DNA of 64,000 nucleotides from positions 62,001-126,000 of the forward strand of contig WGCV01000002.1 of NCBI GenBank assembly GCA_015493615.1. The letters are read 5' to 3'. The position numbers were made by a program, and so were the translations under genes. Position 1 is the first letter of the stretch, and every line of letters starts with the position of its first letter. Source of the DNA: Melioribacteraceae bacterium. GTDB taxonomy: Bacteria; Bacteroidota; Ignavibacteria; Ignavibacteriales; Melioribacteraceae. The notes beneath the pieces were generated by a model. It saw nothing but the letters and a program-made list of their open reading frames with translations, did not search any database and had not been told where the DNA came from. Below are positions 33,749 to 42,003 of this stretch, one piece after another.

Positions 33749-34493
33749 AGAGGACGGCTCCGCCGTTAACGTTCATTATCTCTCCGTTAATATGTCTTGC
33801 AACATCCGAAGCTAAGAACAAAATCGGATACGCTATATCTTCCGCAGTTGCAATTCTGTTTGTCGGTATATCCTGAAGTATTTTATCCACGAAATCTTTA
33901 TCTTTAAACACTTCATTGTTCATATCGGTATCAACCCAGCCGGGGGCAACCGAATTAACCGTAATACCAAATGGGGCTAATTCCACAGCCAGAGATTTAG
34001 TAAATGAATTTAGTCCTCCTTTTGAGGCGGCGTAATGGGAATGAAACGCCTCTCCCCTAATGGCGGCAGTGGAAGTAACGTTTATTATTCTTCCGTAATT
34101 CTGCTCTTTCATTAAAGGAATTATATATTTGGCAAACAAGAATGAGCCGGTTAAATTAACCTTAATTAAATCTTCCCAAGTCTTTAATGACATATCATCA
34201 GACTTTCCGAACGTCCAGATACCGGCGTTATTGATTAAGATGTCAATTCTTCGGAAACGGTCAAAAGTTTCCTTTACAAAATGCTTAATTTCATGCTCTT
34301 CTCTAAGGTCAACCTTTTCGTAAAAGTGTTCGTTACGCAACTTGTCAGATAGCGAGTCCGCCGCTCTTTTATTTGCGTTGTAAGTGAAAGCAACATTTGC
34401 GCCGGCTTTATCCAAAAGCGCAACGCAAGCTGCGCCTATTCCACGCGAACCGCCTGTTACGATTGCCGTTTTACCTGTAAAATCTATATTCAT
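33741..34493 (-). CDS. SDR oxidoreductase, FabG-like 3-oxoacyl-ACP/CoA reductase
   Basis: A 250-residue classical short-chain dehydrogenase. The NAD(P)-binding TGGSRGIG (14-21), the structural NNAG, the catalytic Ser in NVTSTAAIRG and the Tyr-x-x-x-Lys in HYAASKGG are all intact. The C-terminus NVNGGAVLCG is typical. Basic residues after the glycine-rich loop suggest NADPH. It lies between truA and an outer-membrane protein gene, so the context gives no pathway. It may serve fatty-acid synthesis or another carbonyl reduction. Confidence 0.88.
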   Translation of the reverse strand: MNIDFTGKTAIVTGGSRGIGAACVALLDKAGANVAFTYNANKRAADSLSDKLRNEHFYEKVDLREEHEIKHFVKETFDRFRRIDILINNAGIWTFGKSDDMSLKTWEDLIKVNLTGSFLFAKYIIPLMKEQNYGRIINVTSTAAIRGEAFHSHYAASKGGLNSFTKSLAVELAPFGITVNSVAPGWVDTDMNNEVFKDKDFVDKILQDIPTNRIATAEDIAYPILFLASDVARHINGEIMNVNGGAVLCG

Positions 34494-34494
34494 C

Positions 34495-35229
34495 TCAGTA
34501 CCTCACTTTATTTAAGAATAAACCTTTTGCTTTTACAGCCTCTCCTGCCGCTTTTCTATCTCGCGCGTTAAGTATATCTTCCAAATCTTTTTTACTACCG
34601 TTTAATTGGTAAACTTTCAAAATTGTTCCAACAAGAGTTCTAACCATTCCGTGCAAAAATCTGTCCGCTTCAATATAAAAGATAGTAAGAAAATTCTTTC
34701 TTCTCCAATGAATGGAATAGATTTCGCAATTTTTATTTTCCGTTTCCGTTTTAGCTCGGGAAAAAGAAGTAAAATCATGCTTACCGAGAAAAATTCCGCT
34801 GAGATTGTTTAGCTTATTCAAATCGAAACTTGCGGATTTTGTATTCAGCCAAGAATATCTATCGTAAAACGGCGATTTAACAGAGGAGATAAAGTAAAAA
34901 TAGCTTCGTTTTTTTGCGTCAAAACGGGAGTGAAATGATTCGGAAACTTCTTCCGAGCCGATAACAGCAACAGATTTAGGAAGCATTGAATTAAGTGAGA
35001 ATGTAAACTTCTGTAAATCAGAAATAATTTCGAATCTGAAGTTAGCGGTCTGTCCCAAAGCGTGAACTCCGGCGTCCGTTCGTCCCGACCCGATTAGATT
35101 GATCTTTTCCCGAGTAAGAATACGGATTTTTTCTGTTAATACGCCCTGCACGGTTGTTACGTTGTTTTGAATCTGCCAGCCGGAAAAGTCGGTTCCGTCA
35201 TACTGTACTGTGAGTCTGTAGTTCCTCAC
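34495..35229 (-). CDS. truA: tRNA pseudouridine(38-40) synthase TruA
   Basis: TruA converts uridines 38-40 of the anticodon arm to pseudouridine. The catalytic aspartate is Asp52 in GSGRTDAGVHALGQ. Other family blocks are VQYDGTDFSGWQIQ at the N-terminus, SFHSRFDAKKRSYFYFI near 105, and FLHGMVRTLVGTI near 205. The 244-aa length is standard. The start is GTG at 35229, giving MRNYRLTVQYDG; no ATG alternative fits. Confidence 0.95.
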   Translation of the reverse strand: MRNYRLTVQYDGTDFSGWQIQNNVTTVQGVLTEKIRILTREKINLIGSGRTDAGVHALGQTANFRFEIISDLQKFTFSLNSMLPKSVAVIGSEEVSESFHSRFDAKKRSYFYFISSVKSPFYDRYSWLNTKSASFDLNKLNNLSGIFLGKHDFTSFSRAKTETENKNCEIYSIHWRRKNFLTIFYIEADRFLHGMVRTLVGTILKVYQLNGSKKDLEDILNARDRKAAGEAVKAKGLFLNKVRY

Positions 35230-35236
35230 AATTAAT

Positions 35237-35966
35237 TCAGAATCTTTTGATAATGTTAATCTTTATCCCTTCGGGAATTCCCGCGAAGGATTGAACTCCG
35301 AAATTGACTCCGAAAGTTGTTGCGGATTCCATCTTCTTATTATGCAGCTTAATAACTCGAACGGCATTTATCGCGCTGACTATTCTATTCAATACCATTA
35401 CGCCCGCCACATAATTCAATGCGGTTTTAGCGTGTTCGCTTGCGACCCACATATTCCGGTATGCCGCTCTGTCTTTGTTGCTCCGCCACTTCCAATAATA
35501 ACTATCTCTGTCGTAAACTTTTTCAAACTGCCACTGCAAATCCATAGCGCTGTTGTATTGGTCAATGTTCATATAAATTCCGATATTCGCCCAATAGGAA
35601 TTATCCTTTCCGGCATCTGTTACTCCAGCATTGGCAACAGCAAAATCTTCGTAGTTTTGTTTTTCGTTAGTCGAATAATAACTCAATCCAAAATATGTCA
35701 TCCAAGAAGCCGCTTCAAAAATAGTAAAGTACTTTCCGGTAGAGTAATCTCCTCCGTACAACTCTCCCATTCCGGGAAGAAGCAGCGAATAAAGAATTCC
35801 CAATCCGACTTTTTTCTTAACAAAAACTTGCTCGTGGGAATTGCCATCAAATTTAACAACATTACTTTTTTTCATTTCAAGTTTCAGATTAACAAGCTGA
35901 GCGTTGCTCTGTCCGAAAATTGAAAAAGAAAAAATCAACAGAGCCGGAAAAATCATTTTTAACATT
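35237..35966 (-). CDS. DUF5683 family membrane protein
   Basis: A 242-residue protein from the ATG at 35966, with a signal or anchor at the start (MIFPALLIFSFSIFGQS). The hallmark is LLPGMGELYGGDYSTGKYF, the glycine-rich segment of DUF5683, followed by a hydrophobic helix. Another hydrophobic segment (about 190-210) carries NYVAGVMVLNRIVSAINAV. The middle has many aromatic residues around DSYYWKWRSNKDRAAYRNM. The family is common in Bacteroidota and relatives and is unassigned; some members occur in outer-membrane contexts. It lies 16 bp after mtaB. Confidence 0.75.
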
Positions 35967-35982
35967 GCATTCTCATTTTTTA

Positions 35983-37275
35983 TTATAGTGTTTCTCCGCT
36001 GCATAAATTTTCTTTACAATCGGAAATTCTAATTTGAGTAAATTTATTTATTAAATCAACATTGAACTTGCTTTTAACCTTAATATAATTGGATGTAAAT
36101 CCGGTCATAAATCCGTTGTGATTTTCTCCTTCAAACAATACGGTCCCCACAGTCCCAATCATTTTATTATTGAATTCGGCTCTTTTTTCATCGCTGAGAG
36201 CCCGCAGCATGTTCGTCCTTTCTTTTCTTATCTTCACCGGGACAATATCTTCAATCTTTAACGCGTCGGTGTTTTCCCTTTCGGAATAAGTAAACGCGTG
36301 GAGATAAGAAACGGGAAGTGAGTTCAACAAATCGTATGTTGTTTTAAAGTCTTTATCAGTCTCGCCGGGAAACCCTGAAATAACATCGATTCCGATTCCA
36401 ACATCCGGAATTGTCTCAAGCGCTGATAAAATTTTCTCCTTAAAAAACTCCGAGTTGTAACGGCGGCGCATAAGTTTCAGCAGCTTGTCGCTTCCGCTCT
36501 GAAGCGGAATGTGAAAATGGTTGACCAATTTTTCACTGTTTTTTGTAAGTTCAATTATTTCATCTGAAAGCAGGTTCGGTTCTATCGAACTGATTCTAAT
36601 TCTGAAATCCCCTTCTTCTTCAACCATTTTTTTTAGTAAGGCGAACAAATTTGTTCCGATAGAATGACCGTAGTCGCCGACATTTACTCCGGTCAGAATA
36701 ACTTCTTTATATCCGTCCGACAGGATTTTTCTGAATTGAGTTAGAACATCGTCAACAGGCAGAGAGCGGCTTTTACCCCGCGCAAACGGTATTGTGCAAT
36801 AGGAACAAGTGTAATCACAGCCATCCTGAATTTTAAAAAACGCGCGCGTCCGAGCGTCGCTTTCGGAAGAAGACGCAAAATAGAAATCATCGATTTTATC
36901 CGTGGGCTTAACGGAAACGCATGACTGCCCCGTCTCCCAGAAATTATCTCCGAGCAGATCAAAGATTTTAAATTTTTCTTCATTACCGAGTACGGCGTCA
37001 ACTTCCGGCATACGGCTAAGACTTTCCCCTTGTATCTGCGCAAAACATCCCGCAACAATAACAAAAGCATCCGGATTAATACGCTTGGCGCGCCGAATTA
37101 TTTTTCTGCATTCGCGGTCGGCGTTTTCCGTAACAGTGCACGTATTAATTACATAAACATCCGCCGGTTCTTTGAAATCCACGATTTCAAAATTCTTGTT
37201 TTTAAATTCCGAAGCAATAGTCGATGTTTCGGAGTAATTCAGTTTACATCCTAATGTATGGAATGCCGCTTTCAT
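35983..37275 (-). CDS. mtaB: tRNA (N6-L-threonylcarbamoyladenosine(37)-C2)-methylthiotransferase
   Basis: A radical SAM enzyme that adds a methylthio group to t6A37 of tRNA. The N-terminal cluster domain has Cys10 (TLGCKLNYSE), Cys46 (INTCTVTENAD) and Cys77 (VAGCFAQ). The radical SAM cluster is Cys153-x3-Cys157-x2-Cys160 in DGCDYTCSYCTIPFARG. The C-terminal TRAM-like part contains FEGENHNGFMTGFTSNYIKV. The CKLN start and GKSRS favour the MtaB (YqeV) subgroup over MiaB or RimO. Together with tsaE at 44447, which acts in t6A formation, the window encodes parts of the same modification route. Confidence 0.9.
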   Translation of the reverse strand: MKAAFHTLGCKLNYSETSTIASEFKNKNFEIVDFKEPADVYVINTCTVTENADRECRKIIRRAKRINPDAFVIVAGCFAQIQGESLSRMPEVDAVLGNEEKFKIFDLLGDNFWETGQSCVSVKPTDKIDDFYFASSSESDARTRAFFKIQDGCDYTCSYCTIPFARGKSRSLPVDDVLTQFRKILSDGYKEVILTGVNVGDYGHSIGTNLFALLKKMVEEEGDFRIRISSIEPNLLSDEIIELTKNSEKLVNHFHIPLQSGSDKLLKLMRRRYNSEFFKEKILSALETIPDVGIGIDVISGFPGETDKDFKTTYDLLNSLPVSYLHAFTYSERENTDALKIEDIVPVKIRKERTNMLRALSDEKRAEFNNKMIGTVGTVLFEGENHNGFMTGFTSNYIKVKSKFNVDLINKFTQIRISDCKENLCSGETL

Positions 37276-37416
37276 ATATTTTCTTTCGATAATTTATTTT
37301 CATGCGTTTATTTTTTAATAATTTAGATTGAAACCTACCTTTGTAAACTGCACTCCGCAAATGATGAATAAAGTTCAAAAGGTTTATGAGCTTAGAAGTT
37401 TAGTGTTTATTTTTTC

Positions 37417-37468
37417 AAATCCGCGAAAATCATAAAAAATCTGCGTCATCCGTGTTCTATTTTTTTTA
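37417..37468 (+). repeat. R4 repeat (ATCCGTGTTCTATT type)
   Basis: AAATCCGCGAAAATCATAAA followed by AATCTGCGTCATCCGTGTTC TATT. Copies occur at 40291-40336 (reverse) and 45294-45338 (same strand). The repeat reads as tandem degenerate ATCCGTG units. Confidence 0.65.
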
Positions 37469-37513
37469 GTGAATAATTCTCACTTCAAATTTTTCAATTT
37501 CCCAATATTATAT

Positions 37514-37557
37514 AAAAAAAGGATACCTAATTCAATTAAGAATCGGGTATCCTTTTT
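37514..37557 (-). terminator. Rho-independent terminator of rpsA
   Basis: AAAAAGGATACC and GGTATCCTTTTTTT form a stem of about 12 base pairs around an 18-base loop. On the minus strand it ends in a seven-T run and lies about 20 bp after the rpsA stop codon. Confidence 0.88.
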
Positions 37558-37575
37558 AATAATTAATACGAAGAA

Positions 37576-39450
37576 CTATTCTTCGTTCTTAGCTTCTTCT
37601 TTAGTTTCAACAGTTTCTTCTTTTACTTCTTCCGCTACCGCTTCATCTTCTTTTGCCGCTTCGGCTTTTTTTGCCGGTTTAGCTCTTTTGGAAGATTTAT
37701 CCGCATAGAGGTTGAAGTCATTTGAATCGAACTTTGCGGTATCTGCATTTCTGATTGCGTTTACAGAAGTTCTTTCCAATTTATGAGATTCAATGTACTC
37801 TTGAATTTCTTCGTCGGTCTGCTCTTTAAGAGCCGCAAGAACGCTTAAAACAATCTTCTTGTTCTCTTTGTCGAATTCCACTACTCTCATGGTAAGTTCA
37901 TCGCCAATCGGGAAACAATAAGATAAGTTTTTAATTTTGGAAGTCGATAATTGAGCTTGAGGAACAAATCCGTCAACTCCGAGAGGAAGTTCAACAATAA
38001 GACCTTTTTCAATTATTCTGACAACTTTCCCTTTTGTAGTTGCGCCGACTTTGTATTCTTTTTCAAATTCCGGCCAGGGATTCGGCTTAATTTGTTTGTG
38101 ACCGAGAGAGATTTTTCTTTCGTCGGTATCTACTTCAAGAACTACAACTTCGAGAGTATCTCCTTTCTTAACAATCTCGCCGGGGTGGCGAACTTTTTTA
38201 GTCCACGACAAATCCGAGATATGAACTAATCCGTCAATACCCGGTTCCAATTCAACAAAAACGCCGAAGTTTGTTAAGTTGCGAACCACACCGGATTGAA
38301 TCGAACCGACAGGATATTTAGTAAGAAGTTCCTGCCACGGATCGGGAGTTAATTGTTTCATGCCGAGCGAAATTTTCTTATCGTCTTTGTCAAGACTTAA
38401 AATAACGGCTTCAACATGCTGTCCCATTGAAACGAACTGTGAAGGATGCGAAATATGCTGTGTCCAACTCATTTCGGAGATGTGAATTAATCCTTCAATT
38501 CCTTTCTCTATTTCAATAAATGCGCCGTAATCGGTAAGAGAGACTACTTTGCCGCTGACTTTGTCGCCGACTTTGTATTTCTCTTCGATGTTTTCCCACG
38601 GATGCGGAGTAAGTTGTTTTAAACTGAGAGAAATTCTTTTCTTTTCTGTATCGAAATCGGTAACCACAACCGTAATCTTCTGATCAAGTTCAACAACTTC
38701 TTTCGGATGACTGATTCTTCCCCAGCTTAAGTCTGTAATGTGAACCAATCCGTCAACGCCGCCGAGATCTACAAATACGCCGAAATCGGTAATTGCTTTA
38801 ACGGTGCCTTCAAGAATCTGACCTTTTTCAAGACTTTCAAGAATCTCTTTTCTCTTGTCGGCATACTTTTCTTCGATGAGAACTTTATGAGAAACAACAA
38901 TATTTTCTGTAGGAATGTTAACCTTAACAACTCTGAAATCCATAGATTCGCCGATAAGCGCGTCAAAATCTCTGATAGGTTTAACATCAATTTGAGAACC
39001 GGGCAGAAATGCTTCAATACCGTTTAAGTCAACAACCATACCGCCTTTGATTCTTCTGATAATTTTTCCGGTAAGAATTTCTTCGTTTTCATAAGCATGA
39101 AGAATATTATTCCAAACCTTTAGGAAATCAGCGCGTTTTTTACTGATAACCAAGTTGCCTTCGTTATCTTCAACACTTTCAATAACTATATCGACTTTGT
39201 TGCCGATCTTAATTTCTTCAGTGCTTGCAAATTCCGATTTCGGAATCGTACCATCGGACTTAAACCCAACATCAATCACCACGTTATCTTTATCAAAACC
39301 ACGGATGGTACCTTGAATAATTTCGCCTTCTTTAATATCGTGAAAAGAAGCGTTTACCAGTTGTTCGAATTCAGCAATTTCTTCAGGAGAATAACCTTCG
39401 TCGGTCATTAATTTTAAGTTTTCCTGATTTGCTAATTTTTCTTCGGACAT
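37576..39450 (-). CDS. rpsA: 30S ribosomal protein S1
   Basis: S1 holds mRNA on the 30S subunit during initiation. Six S1/OB repeats can be followed in the 624 residues, e.g. [21 protein letters not shown] (near 40), [22 protein letters not shown] (near 125), [62 protein letters not shown] and [21 protein letters not shown]. The C-terminus (about 580-624) is an Ala/Glu/Lys-rich tail. GGAGGATTA precedes the ATG. It follows cmk by 93 bp, the widespread cmk-rpsA arrangement. Confidence 0.96.
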   Translation of the reverse strand: MSEEKLANQENLKLMTDEGYSPEEIAEFEQLVNASFHDIKEGEIIQGTIRGFDKDNVVIDVGFKSDGTIPKSEFASTEEIKIGNKVDIVIESVEDNEGNLVISKKRADFLKVWNNILHAYENEEILTGKIIRRIKGGMVVDLNGIEAFLPGSQIDVKPIRDFDALIGESMDFRVVKVNIPTENIVVSHKVLIEEKYADKRKEILESLEKGQILEGTVKAITDFGVFVDLGGVDGLVHITDLSWGRISHPKEVVELDQKITVVVTDFDTEKKRISLSLKQLTPHPWENIEEKYKVGDKVSGKVVSLTDYGAFIEIEKGIEGLIHISEMSWTQHISHPSQFVSMGQHVEAVILSLDKDDKKISLGMKQLTPDPWQELLTKYPVGSIQSGVVRNLTNFGVFVELEPGIDGLVHISDLSWTKKVRHPGEIVKKGDTLEVVVLEVDTDERKISLGHKQIKPNPWPEFEKEYKVGATTKGKVVRIIEKGLIVELPLGVDGFVPQAQLSTSKIKNLSYCFPIGDELTMRVVEFDKENKKIVLSVLAALKEQTDEEIQEYIESHKLERTSVNAIRNADTAKFDSNDFNLYADKSSKRAKPAKKAEAAKEDEAVAEEVKEETVETKEEAKNEE

Positions 39451-39543
39451 TAATCCTCCAAATGTTCTCGCTAATTACAAACTATTAAAAAATCAGCAAG
39501 TTAAATAAGTTTATTTTGACATTAGTTACTTAAAATAGTTTGT

Positions 39544-40221
39544 TTAATTTGTTTTCTGTTTTTCTTTTATTGTATTTAACAAAAAGTTTAATTCGTCTTT
39601 AATTGTCATTGAGGTCGAGTCGATTACAAAAGCATCGTCGGCTTTTTTCAAAGGACTGACTTTTCTTCCGCTATCTATTCTATCGCGATTAGCCAAACTT
39701 TCCTTAACTTCTTCAAAAGTTGTTTCAACGCCGCTCTCGAGATATTCTTTCATTCTTCTGTCGGCTCTTGTATCCAGGGAAGCCGTAAGGAAAATCTTGA
39801 TGTCGGCGTTTGGAAAGACTACGGTTGAAGTATCCCGTCCTTCTGCGACAACGGTTTCCTTTTTTCCCAGTTCTCTTTGAATTTTCACCAATTCGGCGCG
39901 AACTTCTGGAATTGTACTTACATCGCTGACTTTGGAATTAACCTCAGCCGAGCGAATTTTATCGGTTACTTCTTCGCCGTTAACAAAAACGCGCGTCAAA
40001 CCGTTTTCATACTTTATTTCAATTGTCGAGTTTCTAACAAAATCGATGACTTTATCTTTGTCGTCAACAATTCCGTTGCGCATGGCAACGTAAGTTATTG
40101 CCCTGTACATCGCTCCGGTATCAATGTATGTTGCATTGATTTGGTCTGCCAAAAACTTTGCAATTGTACTTTTACCGGAACCGGAAGGGCCATCTATCGC
40201 TATGATTAATTTTTTTGACAT
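39544..40221 (-). CDS. cmk: Cytidylate kinase
   Basis: Phosphorylates CMP and dCMP to the diphosphates. The P-loop GPSGSGKST is at 11-19, followed by YIDTGAMYRAITY (36-48, the nucleotide monophosphate site). The VVAEGRDTSTVVFPNADIKIFL block (near 120-140) and RDRIDSGRKVSPLKKADDAFVIDST near 190 are also typical. The length of 225 aa is normal. It is upstream of rpsA on the same strand. Confidence 0.95.
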   Translation of the reverse strand: MSKKLIIAIDGPSGSGKSTIAKFLADQINATYIDTGAMYRAITYVAMRNGIVDDKDKVIDFVRNSTIEIKYENGLTRVFVNGEEVTDKIRSAEVNSKVSDVSTIPEVRAELVKIQRELGKKETVVAEGRDTSTVVFPNADIKIFLTASLDTRADRRMKEYLESGVETTFEEVKESLANRDRIDSGRKVSPLKKADDAFVIDSTSMTIKDELNFLLNTIKEKQKTN

Positions 40222-40290
40222 AATTAAGAAGTATAAGGTTTTTTTTACTTTTTTTCAAATTTTTGTTAGGGGAATTTCAGTGTTGAAAAA

Positions 40291-40336
40291 AGATAGAACA
40301 CGGATAACACGGATTTTTAATGATTTACACAGATTC
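40291..40336 (-). repeat. R4 repeat, reverse copy
   Basis: AGATAGAACACGGATAACAC then GGATTTTTAATGATTTACACAG AT on the plus strand. This is the reverse complement of the pattern at 37417 and 45294. Confidence 0.65.
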
Positions 40337-40442
40337 AGTGTTACCGCCGTTCTTTTTCAGACTACGTTACTCCGTTTAAAATGACAGGCGACGCATCTTA
40401 GAAATAATTTTAAATTTCCCCCTTTTTCTATTCGAAGGCCTT

Positions 40443-40541
40443 GCATAACGTTTAGTATATGCGATGTTTTGCGGAACGGGGTGAAGTAAAATATGGGAGA
40501 GCCAAGTGCAACGAGTGAACCGCATATACTGTGTTATATGC
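40443..40541 (-). other. attC-like imperfect palindrome downstream of the HIT-like gene
   Basis: The outer arms, GCATAACG..AGTATATGCG (40443-40463) and CGCATATACT..TTATATGC (40521-40541), pair except in the middle, leaving a mismatched spacer as in integron attC sites. Read on the minus strand the end is GTTATGC, close to the attC core GTTRRRY. A similar GTTATAC lies at 41094-41088, 54 bases before the gene start. Together these would delimit a one-gene cassette. No integrase gene is in the window, so the call is tentative. Confidence 0.4.
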
Positions 40542-40608
40542 CCCGACGACTGAAAGGGATAGAGCGCAGCGTGGTCGCCCAAAGGGAGAAGTTGAAACTT
40601 TTCCGCGT

Positions 40609-41034
40609 CTAAAAGTCATACATAAATTCTTTCATTTTTTTAACGTCCTCTTTGACTTTTCTAAAAACATCATCATTTAACATATTTTTTTTAGCATAAT
40701 TCATGATTGGTCTAACTGACTGGATTTTTCTTCCAAATTCTTCCATCCATTCATGACGTGGGAATATCCACAAATGAAACCCATGTTCTGTATCTTCATT
40801 TTGGAAGAAATAAACTTCTTCAATTTTCAGAATTTCTCTCATACCTTTACGAACTTTACGAATTAAACTGATAAATTCTGTTGCTTCCTCATCTGTAAAT
40901 TGATCGACAGATATTAATTTTCGTAAAGGTGCAATTATGAAAAATCCAGGAATAGGGACTTCCCAATCTTGATGAACATTAAAATATTTAGTTGTGATGA
41001 TGTTTTCGTTTGGAAATAATATTTTGTCTTCCAT
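40609..41034 (-). CDS. HIT-like (histidine triad) protein
   Basis: A 141-residue soluble protein. The segment GFFIIAPLRKLISVDQFTDEEATEF (about 30-54) and the late EHGFHLWIFPRHEW (83-96) match the histidine-triad fold, where H-x-H-x-H binds nucleotide phosphates. Here the spacing is changed: His84 and His87 are followed by LWIFPR and His94, so activity as a standard nucleotidyl hydrolase is uncertain. The gene stands between an attC-like palindrome (40443-40541) and R1 debris (41104-41190). It has a more AT-rich leader than its neighbours, which fits acquisition as a cassette. Confidence 0.72.
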   Translation of the reverse strand: MEDKILFPNENIITTKYFNVHQDWEVPIPGFFIIAPLRKLISVDQFTDEEATEFISLIRKVRKGMREILKIEEVYFFQNEDTEHGFHLWIFPRHEWMEEFGRKIQSVRPIMNYAKKNMLNDDVFRKVKEDVKKMKEFMYDF

Positions 41035-41103
41035 AATATGTAGTTAATAAATGAATTATATAAATTTAGCGGAAAAGCTTCAAATGCGTATAACTCCGTA
41101 ATA

Positions 41104-41190
41104 GTCATTCTGCTCCTCCACCAACAAAAAGCAGTTGGGGGCAAGCTTAGCGGACTGAATATGCAATTTTAGGTTTTGCAAAAGGATTCT
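41104..41190 (-). repeat. Internally deleted R1 element
   Basis: It begins GTCATTCTGCTCCTCCACC and ends in GAATATGCAATTTTAGGTTT TGCAAAAGG, with the CAAAAAGCAGTTGGGG module in the middle. Only 87 bp remain of the usual 160. Confidence 0.65.
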
Positions 41191-41211
41191 AAGAAGAAAA
41201 TAACCGTCGGC

Positions 41212-42003
41212 TCAATATGTGGATTTTATTATTCCTCCGTCAACTTGTAAAGTTACTCCCGTAATATAGGAAGCTTGCTCCGAGGCAAGGAAAGTTACCG
41301 CCGATGCAAATTCTTCGGGTTTACCGAATCTTTGCACGGGCATTTCTTTACTTAAAATCTCGAAGATTTCCTCGTAGGTTTTTCCGGCATTCTTTGCTTT
41401 TATTTCCAAAAGATTAACAAGCCTGTCGGTCAGAATATGTCCGGGAGCTACATTGTTAACAGTTATGCCGTATTTGCCGTATGCATTGCTAATTGATTTT
41501 GCAAAAGCCGTTAATCCGCTTCTGAATGTGTTGGAAAGGAGAAGGTTATCTACCGGCTGCTTAACCGACAAAGAAGTAATATTGATCACTCTTCCCCACT
41601 TCTTTTCTTTCATCGCGGGAAGAACCAGTTCGGTTAAACGTACCGCGCTCATCAGCGCCTGATTAAAGCCTTCGGACCACTTTTCTTCATCCAAATCTTC
41701 AAAAAATCCCGGAGCAGGTCCGCCGCAGTTGTTTACAAGAATGTCGGGATGCCCCAGAACATCGACAGCTTTGGAATAAAATTCCGAAATTGATTCTTTA
41801 TCATTTAAATCACAAACAAATCCGAAAATTATTCCTTTGTATTTTTCTCCTAGAGATTCAACCTTAAGCCGGACATTTTCGGGATTTGAAGAACAAAAAG
41901 CCACCTTTGCTCCCTCTCCGATTAACGAGCTGACAACCGCTCCTCCAAGTCCTTTTGACCCTGCCGTTACGATTGCCGTTTTGTTGTGAAGTCCGAGATA
42001 CAT
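41212..42003 (-). CDS. SDR-family protein with atypical active site
   Basis: A 263-residue Rossmann protein. The cofactor motif TAGSKGLGGAVV (13-24), NNCGGPAPG (91-99) and the catalytic-type Ser144 (NITSLS) are present. Where a classical SDR has Tyr-x-x-x-Lys 13 residues later, this protein has SNTFR (Ser157, Arg161 in LLLSNTFRSGLTAF). A subgroup of FabG-like proteins with a similar LSNxxRxG stretch exists, so this is probably a real subfamily, not an error. The reaction is unknown. Its start codon overlaps the ackA stop by one base (TAATG), so it is cotranslated with acetate kinase. Confidence 0.82.
   Translation of the reverse strand: MYLGLHNKTAIVTAGSKGLGGAVVSSLIGEGAKVAFCSSNPENVRLKVESLGEKYKGIIFGFVCDLNDKESISEFYSKAVDVLGHPDILVNNCGGPAPGFFEDLDEEKWSEGFNQALMSAVRLTELVLPAMKEKKWGRVINITSLSVKQPVDNLLLSNTFRSGLTAFAKSISNAYGKYGITVNNVAPGHILTDRLVNLLEIKAKNAGKTYEEIFEILSKEMPVQRFGKPEEFASAVTFLASEQASYITGVTLQVDGGIIKSTY

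Larger units (their letters stand above)
37276..37575. other. Intergenic region with R4 repeat and terminator
   Basis: No gene was found. It holds an R4 repeat (37417-37468) and the terminator of rpsA (37514-37557); the part next to mtaB (37276-37340) is probably its promoter. Confidence 0.6.
40222..40608. other. Intergenic region with R4 repeat and attC-like palindrome
   Basis: No gene was found in these 387 bp. The region holds an R4 copy (40291-40336), a 99-bp imperfect palindrome (40443-40541), and a short GATAGAGCGCAGCGTGGTCG-type stretch (40559-40590) that looks like another dispersed fragment. Confidence 0.6.

Noticed and set aside
35291-35923. A 210-codon plus-strand frame opposite the DUF5683 gene
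   Set aside because: It is antisense to a gene with a family motif and signal peptide; the translation looks random.
41212-42003. A sequencing error removing the catalytic Tyr and Lys of the SDR
   Set aside because: Both positions and the surrounding residues form an in-frame, family-like LSNxxRxG stretch, so a subfamily difference is more likely.
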